Of a stretch of 16,432 nucleotides of DNA, positions 14,330-16,432 are shown piece after piece. The stretch covers positions 1 to 16,432 of the forward strand of contig JACRNN010000085.1 of the NCBI GenBank assembly GCA_016234955.1, read 5' to 3'. The position numbers and the translations under genes are program-made. The stretch comes from Deltaproteobacteria bacterium (GTDB taxonomy: Bacteria; Desulfobacterota; GWC2-55-46). Each line of letters opens with the position of its first letter. The stretch's first letter is position 1. The notes under the pieces are model-generated. The model was not told where the DNA came from. It saw only the letters and a program-made list of their open reading frames with translations, and made no database searches.

Positions 14330-14517
14330 GGGCGCCTCTAAAAATTAGATATTTTTTCCGAGGTCGAGGCGGGGTGAGTGAAACCTCTTAGGGCTCAAGA
14401 GCCGAGGGGTTTCAGAACGCTGAAATAAAAAGGCGGAGCATATATGCTAATATGTGTCCATTTTTATTTTCGCCCTAACAAAGAGATCGGGAAAAAGAGC
14501 AATTTTTAGAGGCACCC
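14330..14517. mobile_element. MITE-like element with terminal inverted repeats between yebC and ruvC
   Basis: GGGCGCCTCTAAAAATT (14330-14346) is matched in inverted form at 14501-14517 (16 of 17 positions). The similarity continues inward imperfectly for about 15 more bases through a T-rich block. The 188-bp unit contains no coding region. It holds inverted copy C of the palindromic repeat (14379-14431) and a 12-bp perfect palindrome AGCATATATGCT (14437-14448). I see no target-site duplication in the flanks. It fills almost the whole yebC-ruvC gap, so it may carry or disrupt the ruvC promoter. Confidence 0.65.
14379..14431 (-). repeat. Palindromic dispersed repeat, copy C (inverted, inside the MITE-like element)
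   Basis: Read on the minus strand it runs TTTTATTTCAGCGTTCTGAA, then ACCCC, and ends GGTTTCA. GAAACC (14380-14385) pairs with GGTTTC (14408-14413), and an inner GGCTC (14392-14396) pairs with GAGCC (14399-14403) over a 2-nt loop. This is the strongest hairpin of the four copies. Confidence 0.7.
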
Positions 14518-14539
14518 GACAGAAAGACGAGGCCATTTT

Positions 14540-15049
14540 GTGATAGTGCTCGGCATCGACCCCGGCAGCCTTTTTACTGGCTACGGGATAGTGGAGAGGA
14601 AAAAGGGCGGGACGCTCGCGCGCCTCGGCTCCGGGACAATAAGCCCCGCCCCTGCGTTGCCCCTGCACGAAAGGCTCCTTGAGATATCGAACGGCCTCTC
14701 AGGGGTGATTGAGGACTTCAGGCCCCACTGCGTCGCCGTGGAATCGCTCTTTTTCTCCAAGAACGTCCGGAGCGCGATAGCGCTCAGCCACGCCAGGGGG
14801 GCGGCCCTTGTAGTTGCCGCGGCTTCACGGCTCGACGTATTCGAGTACTCCCCAAGCAGCGTCAAGCAGTCGGTTACGGGATGCGGCAACGCCTCCAAGG
14901 ACCAGGTGCAGAAGATGGTAAAGACGCTCCTCAAGCACCCGCAGGAACTCAAGGCCGACGCCGCCGACGCCCTGGCCGTGGCCATATGCCATCTGCACCA
15001 CTGCAACCTGTCGGGCATGGTCTTGCGGACAGCGGCGCAAACGTCATGA
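14540..15049 (+). CDS. ruvC: Holliday junction resolvase RuvC
   Basis: This 169-residue endonuclease cuts Holliday junctions with RuvAB. The four catalytic carboxylates are present: D7 (LGIDPGS), E68 (VAVESLFF), D140 and D143 (KADAADALAVAICH). The family block NVRSAIALSHARGAALV is intact. The GTG at 14540 is chosen because GAGG (14529-14532) lies 7 bp upstream and it gives the exact family start IVLGIDPG. The stop overlaps the ruvA ATG (ATGA). The MITE-like element ends 22 bp upstream. Length is normal. Confidence 0.97.
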   Translation: MIVLGIDPGSLFTGYGIVERKKGGTLARLGSGTISPAPALPLHERLLEISNGLSGVIEDFRPHCVAVESLFFSKNVRSAIALSHARGAALVVAAASRLDVFEYSPSSVKQSVTGCGNASKDQVQKMVKTLLKHPQELKADAADALAVAICHLHHCNLSGMVLRTAAQTS

Positions 15050-15651
15050 TAGCCCACATATACGGGAAATTGATGCGCAAGTCCACCGAATCGGTCGTCA
15101 TCGACGTCAACGGGGTGGGGTACGAGGTCTTCATCCCGCTGACCACTTATTATCAACTGCCCGATATCAACCATGAGCTCTCACTCAACGTGCACACCAA
15201 CGTAAGGGAAGACGCCATACAGCTCTACGGCTTTTTGACGCTGGAAGAAAAAGAGGCGTTCCAGCTCCTCATAAGCGTCTCCGGCGTGGGGCCGAAGCTC
15301 GCGCGCAATATCCTCTCCGGCATACCGGTAGGCGAACTGGTCAGCGCCATAGCAAGCTCAGACAGGGCGCGCCTGAACTCCATACCCGGCATAGGGACCA
15401 AATCCGCGGAAAGGCTCATCGTGGAGCTAAAGGACAAGGTGAGAAACCTCCAAAGGTCCGGGGAGGCAAAGGAGCCGGCCAGCCGGGAAAAGGACCAGCT
15501 GTCCGTGGACGTCATTTCCGCGCTCGATAACCTCGGGTACAGGACCGCGCCCTCGGAAGAGGCCGTTAAAAAGGCGAAGCTCCTCCTGCCCTCGGGCTTC
15601 GGCTTCGAGGATATCTTTAAAGAGGCGCTGAAACTGTTGTCAAAGAAGTAG
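15046..15651 (+). CDS. ruvA: Holliday junction branch-migration protein RuvA
   Basis: This 201-residue protein binds the four-way junction as a tetramer and loads RuvB. It has the N-terminal OB fold (IAHIYGKLMRKSTESVVID, then VNGVGYEVFIPL), the acidic-pin region DAIQLYGF, two helix-hairpin-helix motifs (SVSGVGPKLARNIL and SIPGIGTKSAERLIVEL) and a C-terminal domain III (about 155-201) that contacts RuvB. The ATG at 15046 overlaps the ruvC stop by 4 bp, so the two are translationally coupled. The frame is open farther upstream to 14881, but that part is a shadow of ruvC. Repeat copy D lies directly after its stop. Confidence 0.97.
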   Translation: MIAHIYGKLMRKSTESVVIDVNGVGYEVFIPLTTYYQLPDINHELSLNVHTNVREDAIQLYGFLTLEEKEAFQLLISVSGVGPKLARNILSGIPVGELVSAIASSDRARLNSIPGIGTKSAERLIVELKDKVRNLQRSGEAKEPASREKDQLSVDVISALDNLGYRTAPSEEAVKKAKLLLPSGFGFEDIFKEALKLLSKK

Positions 15652-15701
15652 TTTTTTAGCGTTCTGAAACCACTGGGGCTCTAATCCCCCGGAGGGTTCA
15701 T
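15652..15701 (+). repeat. Palindromic dispersed repeat, copy D (between ruvA and ruvB)
   Basis: A six-T run is followed by AGCGTTCTGAAACCAC and, after a middle of 18 bases, GGAGGGTTCAT. TGAAACC pairs with GGGTTCA (15665-15700) with an A-G mismatch, and the stem continues inward through CTGGGG with CCCCCG. It starts directly after the ruvA stop and lies 17 bp before the ruvB ATG, so it interrupts the ruvA-ruvB junction. Confidence 0.7.
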
Positions 15702-15718
15702 CAAGGCGGTTAATATTT

Positions 15719-16432
15719 ATGGACGAACGTGAGATAGCCCCTGTAAGGCTCGATGAGGACGAGGGGATTGAGGCCACGCTCCGGCCTCGCCTGATAAAGG
15801 ACTTCATTGGGCAGGAGAGGCTCAAGGAGAACCTCAAGATATTCGTCGAGGCCGCGAAGGCCAGGGGCGAGGCGCTCGACCACGTCCTCTTCTACGGCCC
15901 GCCGGGCCTGGGCAAGACCACGATGGCGAACATCATCGCCAACGAACTGGAAAGCCACCTCAGGTCCACCTCAGGCCCGGTGATAGAGAAGGCCGGGGAC
16001 CTGGCCGCCATTCTCACCAACCTCGAGGTTAGGGACGTCCTCTTCATAGACGAGATACACAGGCTCTCCACCACCGTGGAGGAGATACTCTACCCCGCGA
16101 TGGAGGACTACCACATAGACATCATGATAGGGCAGGGCCCCTCGGCGCGCTCCGTAAAGCTCGAGATACCCAAGTTCACGCTCATAGGGGCGACGACGAG
16201 GGCCGGGCTCCTGAGCTCACCGTTGAGGGACAGGTTCGGGGTGATACTGAGGTTCGACTTCTATTCGCCGGAGGATATAAGGACGATAGTGGTAAGGTCC
16301 GCGTCCATCCTCGGCATAGAGATAACCCCGGACGGGGCCGCCGAGATATCAGGCAGGTCGAGGGGTACTCCGAGGGTCGCAAACCGCCTCCTGAGGAGGG
16401 TGCGCGACTTCGCACAGGTCAAGGCCGGAGGG
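15719..16432 (+). CDS. ruvB: Holliday junction DNA helicase RuvB (3' end outside window)
   Basis: The first 238 residues of the hexameric AAA+ motor that drives branch migration with RuvA are present. From the ATG: LRPRLIKDFIGQERLKENL, Walker A GPPGLGKT (60-67), Walker B FIDEIH (109-114), GQGPSARSVKLEIPKFTLIG, sensor 1 GATTRAG (157-163), the arginine-finger region SPLRDRFG, and the sensor 2 region RGTPRVANRLLRR (215-227). Compared with the usual length of about 335-345 residues, roughly 100 residues of the C-terminal winged-helix domain lie beyond the window; nothing suggests damage. The ATG at 15719 is preceded by AAGGCGG (15703-15709), spaced a little long. It follows ruvA by 67 bp, and that gap holds repeat copy D. 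Confidence 0.97.
   Translation, partial: MDEREIAPVRLDEDEGIEATLRPRLIKDFIGQERLKENLKIFVEAAKARGEALDHVLFYGPPGLGKTTMANIIANELESHLRSTSGPVIEKAGDLAAILTNLEVRDVLFIDEIHRLSTTVEEILYPAMEDYHIDIMIGQGPSARSVKLEIPKFTLIGATTRAGLLSSPLRDRFGVILRFDFYSPEDIRTIVVRSASILGIEITPDGAAEISGRSRGTPRVANRLLRRVRDFAQVKAGG

Noticed and set aside
14881..15045. N-terminal extension of RuvA to 14881
   Set aside because: This part is a frame-shadow of ruvC; the true RuvA N-terminus (IAHIYGKL) starts at 15046 with the ATGA overlap.
1..16432. CRISPR array, tRNA, rRNA, integrase or transposase gene
   Set aside because: No regularly spaced repeats, no cloverleaf in any intergenic gap, and no open frame with recombinase or transposase motifs.

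Overview
The window looks like chromosomal DNA from a GC-rich, Gram-negative bacterium, probably an uncultured member of the Desulfobacterota/Nitrospirota-like groups. That placement is an inference. It rests on the yebC-ruvC-ruvA-ruvB gene order, a membrane GGDEF-EAL protein, an ArnT-type glycosyltransferase, frequent ATA (Ile) and AGG (Arg) codons in a GC-rich background, and many short palindromic intergenic repeats. There is no rRNA, tRNA, CRISPR array, phage gene or transposase gene.

Layout. (1) 1-285 is the 3' end of a gene encoding a degenerate GGDEF domain. (2) 476-1869 (+) is a molybdenum-cofactor set: moaD, moaE and a MogA/MoaB-family gene. A near-identical 32-bp repeat lies just upstream of both moaD and moaE. 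(3) 2146-5058 (+) is a large membrane-bound Cache-HAMP-PAS-GGDEF-EAL protein with its own sigma70-like promoter. (4) 5105-13282 (-) is a long minus-strand block. Read 5' to 3' it holds an aldehyde dehydrogenase; a ferritin-like diiron protein with a tiny Cys-rich zinc-ribbon protein; and then a tight four-gene group of class III aminotransferase, PAP2-ArnT fusion, COG2403/cDPG-synthetase-like P-loop protein and proline dehydrogenase. Two junctions of that last group overlap by 4 bp (TTGA and GTGA), which suggests translational coupling. (5) 13552-16432 (+) is yebC, ruvC, ruvA and a ruvB cut by the window end, i.e. the Holliday-junction machinery.

Functional reading. The minus-strand block mixes amino-acid catabolism (proline oxidation, amino-group transfer, aldehyde oxidation) with an envelope glycosyltransferase and an oxidative-stress pair. 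Whether the four coupled genes form one pathway is unknown.

The most unusual non-coding content is a dispersed imperfect-palindrome repeat (four copies around 770, 13469, 14379 and 15652; core GCGTTCTGAAACC, ending GGTTTCAT). One copy sits inside a 188-bp element with terminal inverted repeats between yebC and ruvC. The best candidates for something not well described are this repeat family with its nested MITE-like element, the PAP2-ArnT fusion, the coupled P-loop/proline dehydrogenase pair, and the degenerate GGDEF that keeps its c-di-GMP inhibitory (I) site.
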